Origin: Pseudomonas sp. GR 6-02
GTDB taxonomy: Bacteria; Pseudomonadota; Gammaproteobacteria; Pseudomonadales; Pseudomonadaceae
DNA length: 64,000 nt
Assembly: GCF_001655615.1 (NCBI RefSeq)
Contig: NZ_CP011567.1
Coordinates: 3,791,001-3,855,000 of the forward strand
Direction: 5' to 3'
The notes beneath the pieces are model-generated. The model was not told the origin of the DNA, made no database searches, and saw only the letters and a list, made by a program, of their open reading frames with translations. Below, in pieces: positions 35,035-44,417 of the stretch (position 1 is the stretch's first letter; the number at the start of each line of letters is the position of its first letter). The translations under genes were made by a program, and so were the position numbers.

Positions 35035-36345
35035 ATGACCACTGAAAAAACAAAAATAGATACGCTGATTGTGGGCGCCGGTCAGGCTGGCGTGGCCATG
35101 AGTGAACACCTGAGCAAACTCGGCGTGCCTCACCTCGTACTGGAGCGCAGCCGCATCGCCGAGCGCTGGCGCAGCGGTCGTTGGGATTCGCTGGTGGCCA
35201 ACGGCCCGGCCTGGCACGATCGGTTTCCGGGCCTTGAGTTCGACGATCTCAGCCCCGACAGCTTTGCCCCGAAAGAACGGGTGGCGGATTATTTCGAAGC
35301 CTACGCGAAGAAGTTCAACGCCCCCATCCGCACCGGCGTGGACGTGAAGAAAGTCGAGCGCAATGTCGGTCGTCCAGGCTTCACCATTGAAACCTCCGAA
35401 GGCGTGATCGAGGCCAACCGCGTAGTGGCCGCCACCGGACCTTTCCAGCGCCCGGTTATTCCGCCGATCGCGCCGAAAGATCAGCCATTCACCCAGATCC
35501 ACTCCGCCGAATACCGCAACCCGCAGCAATTGCCAGAGGGCGCTGTGCTGGTGGTGGGCGCCGGCTCGTCCGGGGTGCAGATCGCCGATGAATTACAGAG
35601 TGCCGGCAAGCAGGTTTACCTCTCGGTGGGTGCGCACGATCGCCCTCCTCGCGCCTATCGCAACCGTGATTTCTGCTGGTGGCTGGGCGTGCTCGGCGAG
35701 TGGGATCAGGCCGCCATGAAACCCGGCCGGGAACACGTGACCATCGCGGTGAGCGGCGCGCATGGTGGCCGTACGGTGGACTTCCGTGGGCTGGCCCATC
35801 GCGGAATGACGCTGGTGGGTCTGACCCAATCGTTCAATGGCAGCGTGGCGACGTTCCAGCCCAACCTTGCCGACAACCTGGCACGCGGCGATGAGAACTA
35901 TCTGGCGCTGCTCAATGCCGCCGACGCCTACGTCGAGCGCAATGGCCTGGACCTGCCGGAAGAACCTGAGGCGCGGCATACCTTCCCGGATCCGGATTGC
36001 GTCACTAACCCGATTCTTGAACTCGACCTGGCCAAGGCTGGCGTGACGTCGATCATCTGGGCCACCGGGTTTGCCACGGATTACAGCTGGCTGAAGGTCA
36101 ACGCGTTCGACGACAACGGCAAGCCGCAGCATCAGCGCGGAGTGTCGAGCGAGCCTGGGGTGTATTTCCTCGGCCTGCCATGGCAATCGCGTCGCGGCTC
36201 TTCGTTCATCTGGGGTGTTTGGCACGATGCCAAGTACGTGGCTGATCAGATCGCCATTCAGCGCTCATACCACGACTACCGCGATGCCCTGCAACGCGAA
36301 GCTGAAACCGCCCCCTTCGCGCATAAAACCACCGTCGGCGCTTAA
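35035..36345 (+). CDS. flavin-containing monooxygenase
   Basis: A 436-residue FAD/NADPH oxidoreductase: GAGQAG (residues ~13-18, FAD), WRSGRWDSLVANGPAWHDRF, and a second dinucleotide motif VGAGSSG near 172-178 for NADPH. It belongs to the bacterial flavin-containing monooxygenase/YUC-like type. Such enzymes oxygenate nitrogen or sulfur atoms or ketones. ATG 35035 is preferred to the upstream ATG 35023, though both lack a strong ribosome binding site. First gene of an operon with RidA, DUF1028 and ArgE-like genes, which suggests N-oxygenation followed by imine hydrolysis and deacylation; the substrate is unknown. Confidence 0.87.
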   Translation: MTTEKTKIDTLIVGAGQAGVAMSEHLSKLGVPHLVLERSRIAERWRSGRWDSLVANGPAWHDRFPGLEFDDLSPDSFAPKERVADYFEAYAKKFNAPIRTGVDVKKVERNVGRPGFTIETSEGVIEANRVVAATGPFQRPVIPPIAPKDQPFTQIHSAEYRNPQQLPEGAVLVVGAGSSGVQIADELQSAGKQVYLSVGAHDRPPRAYRNRDFCWWLGVLGEWDQAAMKPGREHVTIAVSGAHGGRTVDFRGLAHRGMTLVGLTQSFNGSVATFQPNLADNLARGDENYLALLNAADAYVERNGLDLPEEPEARHTFPDPDCVTNPILELDLAKAGVTSIIWATGFATDYSWLKVNAFDDNGKPQHQRGVSSEPGVYFLGLPWQSRRGSSFIWGVWHDAKYVADQIAIQRSYHDYRDALQREAETAPFAHKTTVGA

Positions 36346-36369
36346 CGAATAGTTCTTCAGGAGCCTCAG

Positions 36370-36786
36370 ATGTCCACGCCAACCCATACCCGTATTCGCA
36401 TGTTCAACACCAAGGAAACCTACCCGAACCAGAGCCTGGACAATGACCTGTGCCAGGCCGTGCGGGCCGGCAACACCGTTTATGTTCGCGGCCAGGTCGG
36501 CACCGATTTCGAAGGCAACCTGGTGGGCCTCGGCGACCCGCGTGCGCAAACCGAGCAAGCCATGCGCAACGTCAAACAGTTGCTGGAAGAAGCTGGCAGC
36601 GACCTCAGCCACATCGTCAAAACCACCACTTACTTGATCGACCCGCGTTACCGCGAGCCGGTTTATCGGGAAGTGGGCAAGTGGCTCAAAGGGGTGTTTC
36701 CGATTTCCACCGGGTTGGTGGTGTCGGCACTGGGGCAGCCGCAGTGGCTGATGGAGATTGATGTGATTGCGGTGATTCCTGAGTAA
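36370..36786 (+). CDS. RidA family protein (reactive imine/enamine deaminase)
   Basis: A 138-residue RidA/YjgF protein (NTVYVRGQVGTDFEGNLVGL, then EEAGSDLSHIVKTTTYLID) of the trimeric fold; the usual catalytic Arg is probably in the TTTYLIDPRYREP region. RidA hydrolyses reactive imines and enamines made by PLP or flavin enzymes. Strong AGGAG ribosome binding site before ATG 36370. It follows the monooxygenase by 24 bases. Confidence 0.9.
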   Translation: MSTPTHTRIRMFNTKETYPNQSLDNDLCQAVRAGNTVYVRGQVGTDFEGNLVGLGDPRAQTEQAMRNVKQLLEEAGSDLSHIVKTTTYLIDPRYREPVYREVGKWLKGVFPISTGLVVSALGQPQWLMEIDVIAVIPE

Positions 36787-36809
36787 GCAGGTAGACCGAG
36801 TCGCGGCTT

Positions 36810-36891
36810 TCGCGAGCAAGCTTCGCTCCTACAGTAGATCGCTGTTTCATGAACGACCCTGATCATCTGTAGGAGCGAAGCTTGCTCGCGA
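36810..36891. repeat. REP palindrome pair
   Basis: TCGCGAGCAAGCTTCGCTCC (36810 onward) and its complement GGAGCGAAGCTTGCTCGCGA (to 36891) are ~24-bp inverted copies separated by ~34 bases, the common GTAGGAGCGAAGC type. It separates the RidA gene from the DUF1028 gene. Confidence 0.8.
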
Positions 36892-36942
36892 AGACGCCCG
36901 CACAGACAACAACTTCGCCAAGGCCAACCAAGGAGCAAAACC

Positions 36943-37620
36943 ATGACCTTCTCCATCGCCGCCCGTTGCCCCGAAACCGGTCAGTTCGGCATTGCAATCA
37001 GTTCCTCAAGCATCGCCGTCGGCGCCCGCTGCCCCTGGCTATTGCCCGGTGTCGGCGCGGTCTCCACACAAAATATCACCCTGCCATCCCTCGGCCCGGA
37101 AACCCTCGCCCTCATGGAACAAGGGCTCTCACCTGCCGAGGCTCTGGACAAGGCATTGACCCGCAACGGCTACAGCCAATACCGACAAATCACGGCGATT
37201 GACCACCTCGGCCGCACCGCGCATTTCAGCGGTTCAGAAACCCTGGGCAACCACAATGCCGTGTCGGGCGAGCAATGCGTGGCCGCGGGCAACATGCTCG
37301 CGGACCGAGCCGTGATCGAGGCCATGGTCGAGGCATACGAACATGGCGAGGGCCAACTGACCGACCGCTTGCTCACCGCGATGAAAGCGGCGGTGGTCGC
37401 AGGCGGTGAAGCCGGGCCGGTGCATTCGGCTGCCGTTGTAGTGGTCGGCGAACTGACCTGGCCGATCATCAACCTGCGGGTCGATTGGGCTGATGAAGAT
37501 CCGATAGGCAAATTGCAGCAGTTGTGGGACGCCTATCGCCCACAGGTCAAGGACTACATCGACCGCGCCCTCGCCCCCGACAAATCCCCTGGCTACGGTG
37601 TCGCCGGAGACGACCGATGA
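36943..37620 (+). CDS. DUF1028 protein (Ntn-hydrolase-like)
   Basis: A 225-residue protein beginning MTFSIAARCPETGQFGIAIS, with GVGAVSTQNITLPSLGPETL and AVSGEQCVAAGNML, matching DUF1028, a family with an N-terminal-nucleophile fold often found beside amidohydrolases and RidA. AAGGAG precedes ATG 36943. Its stop codon overlaps the start of the ArgE-like gene by four bases, so the two are translationally coupled and likely act in one pathway. Confidence 0.9.
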   Translation: MTFSIAARCPETGQFGIAISSSSIAVGARCPWLLPGVGAVSTQNITLPSLGPETLALMEQGLSPAEALDKALTRNGYSQYRQITAIDHLGRTAHFSGSETLGNHNAVSGEQCVAAGNMLADRAVIEAMVEAYEHGEGQLTDRLLTAMKAAVVAGGEAGPVHSAAVVVVGELTWPIINLRVDWADEDPIGKLQQLWDAYRPQVKDYIDRALAPDKSPGYGVAGDDR

Positions 37621-38768
37621 GCAACAGCCGCGATTTGCTTGAAGCCTTGGTGGCGTTCGACACCACCAGCCGCGAATCAAATCTGCAGCTGATCGAGTTC
37701 GTCCGCGACTACCTCGCCCGCTTCGAGGTGCCTTGCGAACTGATCTACAACGACGAGCGCAGCAAGGCCAATCTGTTCGCCACCATTGGCCCGGCGGATC
37801 AGCCGGGCATCGTGTTGTCGGGGCACACCGATGTGGTGCCCGTCGACGGCCAGCCGTGGACCGTCGCGCCATTCCAGCTCACCGAACGCGACGGCAACCT
37901 GTACGGTCGCGGCACCGCGGACATGAAAGGCTACATCGCCTGTGTACTTGCCCTGGTGCCGTCACTGGTGCAGGCCTCGCTGCGGCTGCCAGTGCACATC
38001 GCGCTCTCCTACGATGAGGAAGTCGGCTGTCTCGGCGTTCGTTCGCTTTTGAAAGCCCTCGAACAGCGCCCGGTCAAACCGATGCTCTGCATCATTGGCG
38101 AACCGACCGAGCTCAAACCGGTGCTCGGCCACAAGGGCAAGCTGGCGATGCGCTGCGACATTCATGGCGAAGCCTGCCATTCGGCGTACGCGCCGCTCGG
38201 GGTCAATGCGATTGAATACGCCGCCGAACTGATCGGCGAACTGGGGCGGATTGGCCACAGGCTCAAGGCACCGGAGCATCACGACACCCGTTTCGATCCG
38301 CCGTTCAGCACTGTGCAAACCGGCGTCATCTCCGGCGGCAAGGCCTTGAACATCGTCCCCGCCGATTGCCGCTTCGACTTTGAAATCCGCGCCCTGCCCT
38401 CACAAGACCCTGGCCTCGTTGCGCAGGAATTGCAGACCTACGCCGAGCAACAAGTGCTACCGCGCATGCGCGCCGTGAGTGATCAGAGTGAAATCCGCTT
38501 CAGTGAGTTGTCGGCCTATCCCGGTTTGGCGACCGATGCGCACAGCGAAGCCGCTGAGCTGATCGCGGCATTTTCCGGTTCTGGGGAATTCGGTACGGTG
38601 GCGTTCGGCACCGAGGGCGGTCTGTTTGACGCGGCCGGTATTGCGACAGTGGTGTGCGGTCCGGGCAGCATGGATCAGGGTCATAAGCCGGACGAATTTG
38701 TCAGCCTCGAACAACTGAACGGCTGCGACCAAATGCTGCAACGGATGCTGTTATCAATCAGCCGCTGA
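37617..38768 (+). CDS. argE: acetylornithine deacetylase-like M20 amidohydrolase
   Basis: A 383-residue zinc-dependent M20 hydrolase: LSGHTDVVPVDG (~66-77, first zinc His and Asp), GRGTADMKG (~98-106), SYDEEVGCLG (~130-139, catalytic Glu) and the dimerisation domain. The reading fits ArgE/DapE deacetylases that remove acyl groups from amino acids. ATG 37617 overlaps the DUF1028 stop (ATGA). Its neighbours suggest a catabolic N-acyl amino acid substrate instead of arginine synthesis, so the gene name is by similarity only. Confidence 0.88.
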   Translation: MSNSRDLLEALVAFDTTSRESNLQLIEFVRDYLARFEVPCELIYNDERSKANLFATIGPADQPGIVLSGHTDVVPVDGQPWTVAPFQLTERDGNLYGRGTADMKGYIACVLALVPSLVQASLRLPVHIALSYDEEVGCLGVRSLLKALEQRPVKPMLCIIGEPTELKPVLGHKGKLAMRCDIHGEACHSAYAPLGVNAIEYAAELIGELGRIGHRLKAPEHHDTRFDPPFSTVQTGVISGGKALNIVPADCRFDFEIRALPSQDPGLVAQELQTYAEQQVLPRMRAVSDQSEIRFSELSAYPGLATDAHSEAAELIAAFSGSGEFGTVAFGTEGGLFDAAGIATVVCGPGSMDQGHKPDEFVSLEQLNGCDQMLQRMLLSISR

Positions 38769-38783
38769 TGATTGGCCCGACGC

Positions 38784-39695
38784 TCAGGTATACAGTCGGG
38801 CCAGTTCTTCCTGGCAGTAATCCACGAACAGCTGTACCGGTTTGGTCAGCTGCGACCTTCTCAACCATGCCGCCGACAGACCCGAACCGGTCACGGTTTC
38901 GGCCAGCGGTATGCACACGACTTTCTGCCCGTCATAGGTGTATTCGGAAAACGGTTTGGTGACCAGAATCGAAAAGCCAAAACCGCGCCCGACCATTCCT
39001 CGCACCATCTCGATCGAAGGTGAGCTGAACACGATGTGTGGCGTCAGTCCGCGCTCTTCAAAAATGCTCACGAAGTAGGTCCGGCTCGGCACCACGTCCA
39101 GCAATATCATCGGCTCCAGCACCAGGTCATTCAGCGACACTTTCGCCTGTTGCGCGAAGCGGTGATCCGCCGGCAACAAGGCGTAAGGCTGTTGCGGCGG
39201 CATCAGCGGCACTGTCTCAATCGTGCTGTCCAGATCGTGTTCGAACAGCATCGCCAGGTCGATGCTGCCGGCGGTCAGTGCCTGCACCAGTTCCTGCTGT
39301 TCGCCATCGCGAATGCGGATCTCCACACCTGGCCAACGCTCCTTGAAACCAGCGATCAAACGCGGCAGGTACAGCGGCGCCACCGTTTCAAAACAGCCAA
39401 TATCGATCTGCCCCGCGACCACGTCGTTGTCCGCCAGCGCGTTCTGTTCAAACTCATGGGCGACCCGCAGCAGCTCCAGCGCCTTGCGATAAAACCGCGA
39501 CCCGCTCGGCGTCAGCGAAACACCCTGGGCGTGATGCCGAATAAACAGCTGCACGCCAAAACTTTCTTCCAGGTGCTTGATCGCCGTCGACACCGACGGC
39601 TGCGCGATATAAAGCTTGCGCGAAGCCTCCGCCACGCTGCCGCAGTCGGCGGTGGTGACGAAATACTTGAGCTGTCGCAGGTTGTAAGCGGCCAT
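38784..39695 (-). CDS. LysR family transcriptional regulator
   Basis: A 303-residue regulator (NLRQLKYFVTTADCGSVAEA at the start; effector domain in 90-300). ATG 39695 has GGAGG upstream and is preferred to the longer frame from 39797. It is convergent with the ArgE gene, 15 bases apart, and likely controls the monooxygenase operon, which starts 2.7 kb away. Confidence 0.9.
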   Translation of the reverse strand: MAAYNLRQLKYFVTTADCGSVAEASRKLYIAQPSVSTAIKHLEESFGVQLFIRHHAQGVSLTPSGSRFYRKALELLRVAHEFEQNALADNDVVAGQIDIGCFETVAPLYLPRLIAGFKERWPGVEIRIRDGEQQELVQALTAGSIDLAMLFEHDLDSTIETVPLMPPQQPYALLPADHRFAQQAKVSLNDLVLEPMILLDVVPSRTYFVSIFEERGLTPHIVFSSPSIEMVRGMVGRGFGFSILVTKPFSEYTYDGQKVVCIPLAETVTGSGLSAAWLRRSQLTKPVQLFVDYCQEELARLYT

Positions 39696-39768
39696 GGGGA
39701 CCTCCAGACACAACACATCAAAATCAAAAGATCGCAGGCTCCTACAGGAGTCAGTCAATGCACAACTC

Positions 39769-39799
39769 TGTGGCGAGGGGGCTTGCCCCCTCACCACAG
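39769..39799. repeat. REP-like hairpin
   Basis: CTGTGGCGAGGGGG and CCCCCTCACCACAG around a short loop, a common pseudomonad GC-rich hairpin. It lies upstream of the LysR start and may act as a terminator or mRNA end. Confidence 0.55.
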
Positions 39800-40081
39800 G
39801 TTATTCGCCAGGCTCGGCAAAACCAGGCATTACGGAGTCTCCGAGAACGCTCAGGATCAAGGCTGAACATACCCGACACACCCAAACCACGGGCATATAT
39901 TTTTTAAGGTCTGAAGCAACAAACTTACTAATTTATCTATCCCCGAAATCGGCATTCCACAAATGATCCAGAGCCGCGCCCAGTTCGGCTCACTCGGCGG
40001 CCATTCCCCCACTCCCCCCGAAATTTAATGAACCCCGCCCATCACCACTCACCTAACTGAATGACTATCAGGAGGTGACTC

Positions 40082-40279
40082 ATGCAAATCGAAACGATCT
40101 GGATCGTGCTCGCGGCAGTGCTTTTGCTGATCGAGTTGTGGGCGATCAACAGGGTACGTAAAGCCGAGGGCAAATCGAGCAACAAACTGGTGTGGATCGT
40201 GGTGATCGTGTTTGTGCCGCTGTTCGGGCTGATAGGGTGGGCCATGGCGGGACCGAAACACATTGCGCAGAACCCGTAG
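40082..40279 (+). CDS. PLDc N-terminal domain membrane protein, 65 aa
   Basis: A 65-residue membrane protein with two hydrophobic segments (IWIVLAAVLLLIELWAI and IVVIVFVPLFGLIGWAMAG), matching the PLDc_N domain, a short module often solitary in pseudomonads. ATG 40082 has a strong AGGAGG six bases upstream. The function is unknown; a stem-loop terminator follows at 40345. Confidence 0.85.
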   Translation: MQIETIWIVLAAVLLLIELWAINRVRKAEGKSSNKLVWIVVIVFVPLFGLIGWAMAGPKHIAQNP

Positions 40280-40300
40280 TCACCGCAGGCCAGACAATAA

Positions 40301-40380
40301 CGCCGGATAGCGTGCGGTAGCGATCTGAGAACTGCGCATACCCAAACGACAAAGCCCCGAATAATCGGGGCTTTGTCGTT
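40301..40380 (+). repeat. 80-bp direct repeat, left copy, ending in a terminator
   Basis: About 91% identical (7 mismatches by eye) to 44267-44346. It ends in a perfect 16-bp stem (AACGACAAAGCCCCGA / complement, 40345-40380) that can terminate transcription. Next to it, 40407-40432 repeats a 26-base stretch of the HD gene at 44717-44742. Confidence 0.75.
40345..40380 (+). terminator. terminator of the PLDc_N gene
   Basis: Perfect 16-bp inverted repeat with 4-base loop (ATAA), ending in TTTGTCGTTT. Positioned 65 bases after the PLDc_N stop codon. Confidence 0.7.
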
Positions 40381-40488
40381 TCTACCTGGAATACCCAATC
40401 CATCATCCAGAGTGTTCACCCGCAGCATGACTGCATCAGCATCACTCCGAAGTGGCCCAAGAAGCGGTTTGGCCTGGATGAGTCAGCC

Positions 40489-40692
40489 TCACTCTGCTCG
40501 CGACTGTGTGAGCGACCACATCCAGATGCTCAATACCACGAGCAATATCAAGGCGAGCACGCTTGGCCACAGGGGCATGGGATACCCATTAACGAGAACC
40601 TCGGGGCGAATAATCAGGCGCCCCAGTTGCGCCAAGGCCATCAGTGCGTAGACGGTACCGGCCACTCGCAATCCAATGATCCGGGATTTCAT
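40489..40692 (-). CDS. small two-pass membrane protein, 67 aa
   Basis: A 67-residue protein with two hydrophobic segments (LRVAGTVYALMALAQLGRLI and PSVLALILLVVLSIWMWSL) and a basic N-terminus. ATG 40692 has GAGGAG six bases upstream; the longer frame is not needed. Family not recognised. It faces the PLDc_N gene convergently. Confidence 0.65.
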   Translation of the reverse strand: MKSRIIGLRVAGTVYALMALAQLGRLIIRPEVLVNGYPMPLWPSVLALILLVVLSIWMWSLTQSRAE

Positions 40693-40971
40693 GCTGTTCT
40701 CCTCGACCTGACTATGAACGTAACAGGCGAGCAAAAGCGCTATTTTTTTGCCGGCCCAGTGTGTGAAGCCGTGAAGGGGCGGCCAGCCTTGGCGCGCTCC
40801 TCTCCTGCGCTCGGAAACCACTATCCAACCCTGGCCTTCACCAGAGGGAAAAGGGGACGAATTTATTTTCCAACCATCGCACGAACCAAACAAATAAATC
40901 CGCCCCTGAGGGATCTGTCCCCACTCATTTCCTTCTCTTCATCCACAGCCCAGTAAATTGCGTGTTGTCCG

Positions 40972-42354
40972 CTAAACAACAGTTTTCATACGGAAATAGA
41001 CTGTAGCCGCCATCACGGCCACTGCAATCACGACAACGAGGCCTTCGCGTTGCAGCATGTGCCAAGGCAGTTGCCCGGCCTTCAGTTTAAGTGCTCGTAG
41101 TGCCCGAGCCCACATCGAGACCCTACCGCCGCTCAGGGCCACATTTGTGAAGTAAATCGTACCGAGGAACACCACCACCGGGCTTACCCATCGCAGCCAC
41201 AGGACACCACCGGACCATGCGCACGCCAGGGCTGCGGGCACTGCACTGGGGAGTATGTGGCGGAGCAACAAGAGCCCAGCGCCTTGTCGGTACCAACGGC
41301 GCGGGAGTAACAATCGGCTAAGCAACACATCCAACGGCCCCGCTACCACGGCTACCATGGCCCAAACGTGGTAAACCTTCATGCCCATCCAGATCAATAC
41401 CGGCATTATCAGTGGCATGATGACCATGCCGAACGCTTCTTTCTTCGTAGGCCCGGTAAGCACCGAAGCCATAAGAACAGCACACAGCGCCATCCATAGG
41501 AAAAGGTAAACCCCTCGATAGTTTGTGGCCGGCAACCAATCCCGCCAGTTGTCGAGTGGTTGCAGCCCAAGACGTTGAGGCACTTCGGGGTATTGATATT
41601 CAATGGCTTGGGCGAGCTCTGCAAAGCGTTGCCAGTCGAGGTTGCTAAAGCAATCGGCCATTTCACGCCGGCGGCGGTCAGTCATGGGTTTGAACAGCAT
41701 GGCGGCTGCCTGCCCATGGATTTTATCGGCGTCGAATCTGGCCAGATCGCCGCGTAGGGTCTCTGCAAAAGCTTGCGCCTCGCACCGCCGGATCAGTCTG
41801 TCCCAGCGCCAGTACTCGCACGGCAGATCGCCTTGGGTTTCGTTCCAACCCATGACCTGACACACACCATCGAAAAAGGCTGGCGACCATTTTTCGGCGG
41901 ACTCGAGCCAATCCAATATGCTTTGCTCGAACTGCTGGCGGCGCTCGAAGGGCAATAGCCAGTCGCTCGCCAGCCAAAGGCACAGCGCTTCCCGCACTTG
42001 GCGCTCTTTACCCTCGGCCAACCACTGCTGCATATGTTCCAGGGACGGTTCCGGAGGACTGATGGCGGTTGGAATGTCGACGCTATCCTGAGGGATTACC
42101 CACGTAGGGGCTTGCGCGGGCGGATGGTATTCCGGGGTTGATGCGCTTGCGGTTAACGGGGAATAAACGTCTTCCTCATCAATCTGCGCGCGCCAGCGGG
42201 ACTCGGCCAGCGAAGCTTCATAGGCTTCCCGAAGGCGCTGGAACTGATTGGGGTTTTCGTCTGGGCGGTGGATTTTCAGCAGCCGCGCATAGGCGCGTTT
42301 GATGCTGCGTTCGTCCGCCTCCGGGGTAAGGTCCAGCACTTTCCAATGGCTCAT
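40972..42354 (-). CDS. membrane-anchored J-domain protein (DjlB/DjlC-like)
   Basis: A 460-residue protein. The J domain is at 1-60 (HWKVLDLTPEADERSIKRAY; the loop reads HRPDENP in place of HPD with the usual spacing). The middle is variable, and the C-terminal ~190 residues contain several membrane helices (YRGVYLFLWMALCAVLMASV and others). This is the layout of E. coli DjlB/DjlC, which work with HscC. The gene starts six bases after the hscC stop and is clearly in the same operon. The extra Arg in the HRPD loop is unusual and could change Hsp70 stimulation. Confidence 0.85.
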   Translation of the reverse strand: MSHWKVLDLTPEADERSIKRAYARLLKIHRPDENPNQFQRLREAYEASLAESRWRAQIDEEDVYSPLTASASTPEYHPPAQAPTWVIPQDSVDIPTAISPPEPSLEHMQQWLAEGKERQVREALCLWLASDWLLPFERRQQFEQSILDWLESAEKWSPAFFDGVCQVMGWNETQGDLPCEYWRWDRLIRRCEAQAFAETLRGDLARFDADKIHGQAAAMLFKPMTDRRRREMADCFSNLDWQRFAELAQAIEYQYPEVPQRLGLQPLDNWRDWLPATNYRGVYLFLWMALCAVLMASVLTGPTKKEAFGMVIMPLIMPVLIWMGMKVYHVWAMVAVVAGPLDVLLSRLLLPRRWYRQGAGLLLLRHILPSAVPAALACAWSGGVLWLRWVSPVVVFLGTIYFTNVALSGGRVSMWARALRALKLKAGQLPWHMLQREGLVVVIAVAVMAATVYFRMKTVV

Positions 42355-42360
42355 GGTGAC

Positions 42361-44058
42361 TCAACCCTCCCGCTCGAAATGGGCAAGACGCTGGGTAATG
42401 TCGCCACGGGCTTCGCGTATCAGGCGTTCATCCTGGGTGTCGAGCATTTGCTGAAAATGGTTCGCCAGCCCGGCAATACGTTCCCGGCCATCGCCCAGGC
42501 TTTCCTGATACAAGCGGTCCAGTCGGGCCAGCAGCAAGGTATTGATCTGCTGGTCGCGCGGGTGCACTTTCAGTGCTTCGAGGGCCGCCAACCGTTGGGC
42601 GATTTCTTCAGGAGCCAATACCCCGGGGTTGTTCTCGATGACCAGCCGATGGGTTTCGTCATTGATTGGCAAATGCACCTGGGCTTCGAGCAAACCGTTA
42701 TTGTCGTAGGTGAAGCGTATGTCCAGCGTTACCTCACCGGCTTTGCGCGGTGGTACGGGGATTTCCAGTTCACCCAGGAAAATATTGTTGGCCACCAACC
42801 GGCTTTCGCCTTGGTAGATACCTAGCCTGACTACTTTCTGGTTATCACTGAGGGTGGACACGTTACGGGAGCGGCTCACCGGCACCACTGTATTGCGCTC
42901 GATAATTGGCAAGTAGTGGCCGCTTTGGTAACCGGCGCCTAGCTGCACCGAGGTCTCGATTCCCAAGGTATAGGGGCATACGTCGGTAAGTACCACTTCT
43001 TCGAGGGAGGCATGGCGCGCCTGTAGCGCCGCCTGGATAGCCGCCCCCTGCGCCACCACCTCATCCGGGTTGAGCTGCATCGCCGGGATTCGCCCGAACA
43101 GGGCCGCGACCAGCTTTCGCACCAACGGCATGCGCGTGGTGCCGCCCACCAATAATATTTCGTTCAGGTCAGCCACCTTGATCCGGGCGTCGCGCAACGC
43201 GCGCTCGATCGGGGCTCGCAGGCGGTCCAGCAGAGGCCGGACGATGTCCGCCAGGTCGCTCTGGGTCAGTTCAAGACTCCATTCACGCGTTTGCTCGCGA
43301 AGGATAAAGCTCGTGACTTGCGCCTGCCCCAAGGCATGACGAACCCGTTGTGCCTCACGCCGCAACCGCTGTGCTATGGCAGGGTGGGCCGTGTCTGGCA
43401 GGTCAGCGGCACCGATTTTGGCGATGAAATGCTCCACGAGCCGGTCATCGAAATCTTCACCCCCAAGGAAATTGTCCCCCGCGCTGGCGCGCACTTCCAT
43501 GACGCCTTCGAACAGCTCGAGGATGGACACGTCAAAGGTGCCACCCCCAAGGTCGAACACCAGAAAGGTCGCTTCGTTTCGCTGTTGCAGGCCATAGGCC
43601 AAGGCTGCAGCGGTGGGTTCGTTGATCAGCCTTTCAATTTTCAGCCCGGCCAGTTCGCCGGCAATACGCGTGGCCTTGCGCTGGGCATCACTGAAATACG
43701 CGGGCACGCTGATCACTGCTTCGTGAACGGGCCCGCCTAAGGCGCGCTCGGCGTCGGCCTTGAGACTACGCAGTAGCATCGCCGAGAGTTCTTCCGCTCG
43801 ATAGGCGCGCCCGCCCAGCTGCGTTTCACGGGCGCTCCCCATATAGCGCTTGAACAGAGATGTGGTGAGGTGGGGGTGGGTGTGCAGCCGTTCGCAGGCA
43901 ATATCCCCGGCGATCAGTTGGCCGTGGTCGTCGAGGCCAACGACGCTGGGTGTAAGGAGGTTGCCCAACGCATTGGGGAGTAGCCGGGCATTTTCGCCAT
44001 CCCAGGCAGCCACAAGGCTGTTGGTGGTGCCCAGGTCGATACCAATGATCACAGTCAC
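42361..44058 (-). CDS. hscC: Hsp70-family chaperone HscC
   Basis: A 565-residue Hsp70: [15 protein letters not shown] at ~5-19, [11 protein letters not shown] at ~170-180, and a short substrate-binding part ([20 protein letters not shown]). The shorter C-terminus identifies the HscC branch instead of DnaK. HscC acts with DjlB/C-type J proteins and influences RNA polymerase-related processes in E. coli. GTG 44058 has AAGGA upstream. Forms a two-gene unit with the J-domain gene. Confidence 0.92.
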   Translation of the reverse strand: MTVIIGIDLGTTNSLVAAWDGENARLLPNALGNLLTPSVVGLDDHGQLIAGDIACERLHTHPHLTTSLFKRYMGSARETQLGGRAYRAEELSAMLLRSLKADAERALGGPVHEAVISVPAYFSDAQRKATRIAGELAGLKIERLINEPTAAALAYGLQQRNEATFLVFDLGGGTFDVSILELFEGVMEVRASAGDNFLGGEDFDDRLVEHFIAKIGAADLPDTAHPAIAQRLRREAQRVRHALGQAQVTSFILREQTREWSLELTQSDLADIVRPLLDRLRAPIERALRDARIKVADLNEILLVGGTTRMPLVRKLVAALFGRIPAMQLNPDEVVAQGAAIQAALQARHASLEEVVLTDVCPYTLGIETSVQLGAGYQSGHYLPIIERNTVVPVSRSRNVSTLSDNQKVVRLGIYQGESRLVANNIFLGELEIPVPPRKAGEVTLDIRFTYDNNGLLEAQVHLPINDETHRLVIENNPGVLAPEEIAQRLAALEALKVHPRDQQINTLLLARLDRLYQESLGDGRERIAGLANHFQQMLDTQDERLIREARGDITQRLAHFEREG

Positions 44059-44266
44059 TTTTCCTTAAATGAGGCGGCCGGCCAGCAGAGGACCTTGGTC
44101 GTAGGCTCAGTCATTATTGATGTAGGCGCGATTTGCGGATTCGTAGTCGGAGTTATCGGCAGTGCTGATGGTGGCTTTAACCCGCCCGCTTTGCCTTTGC
44201 CGGGTCCGACATTAAGTCGCCTTTCGAGCTCATCCTGGAAGTTTCAGCAATAAAATCACTAATTAA

Positions 44267-44346
44267 CGCCGGACGGCGTGCGGTAACGATCTGAGAACTG
44301 TGCATACCCAAGCAACAAAGCCCCGAATAATCGGGGCTTTGTTGTT
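44267..44346 (-). repeat. 80-bp direct repeat, right copy, with terminator
   Basis: Partner of 40301-40380. It contains the stem AACAAAGCCCCGA/TCGGGGCTTTGTT (44314-44343), which lies after the HD gene on the minus strand and would terminate it. Between 44059 and 44266 I see only a non-initiated Pro/Thr-rich frame and no supported gene. Confidence 0.75.
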
Positions 44347-44417
44347 CCTGGCGGGTACACCCTCCGTAAATCCCGGAATGGTCGGCACTCGCGCCGGCGA
44401 CGCGTTGGCAACACCCG

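Noticed and set aside
44080..44240. Pro/Thr-rich minus-strand frame between hscC and the HD gene
   Set aside because: Preceded by a stop, with no start codon until near its end; could be a remnant but cannot be supported.
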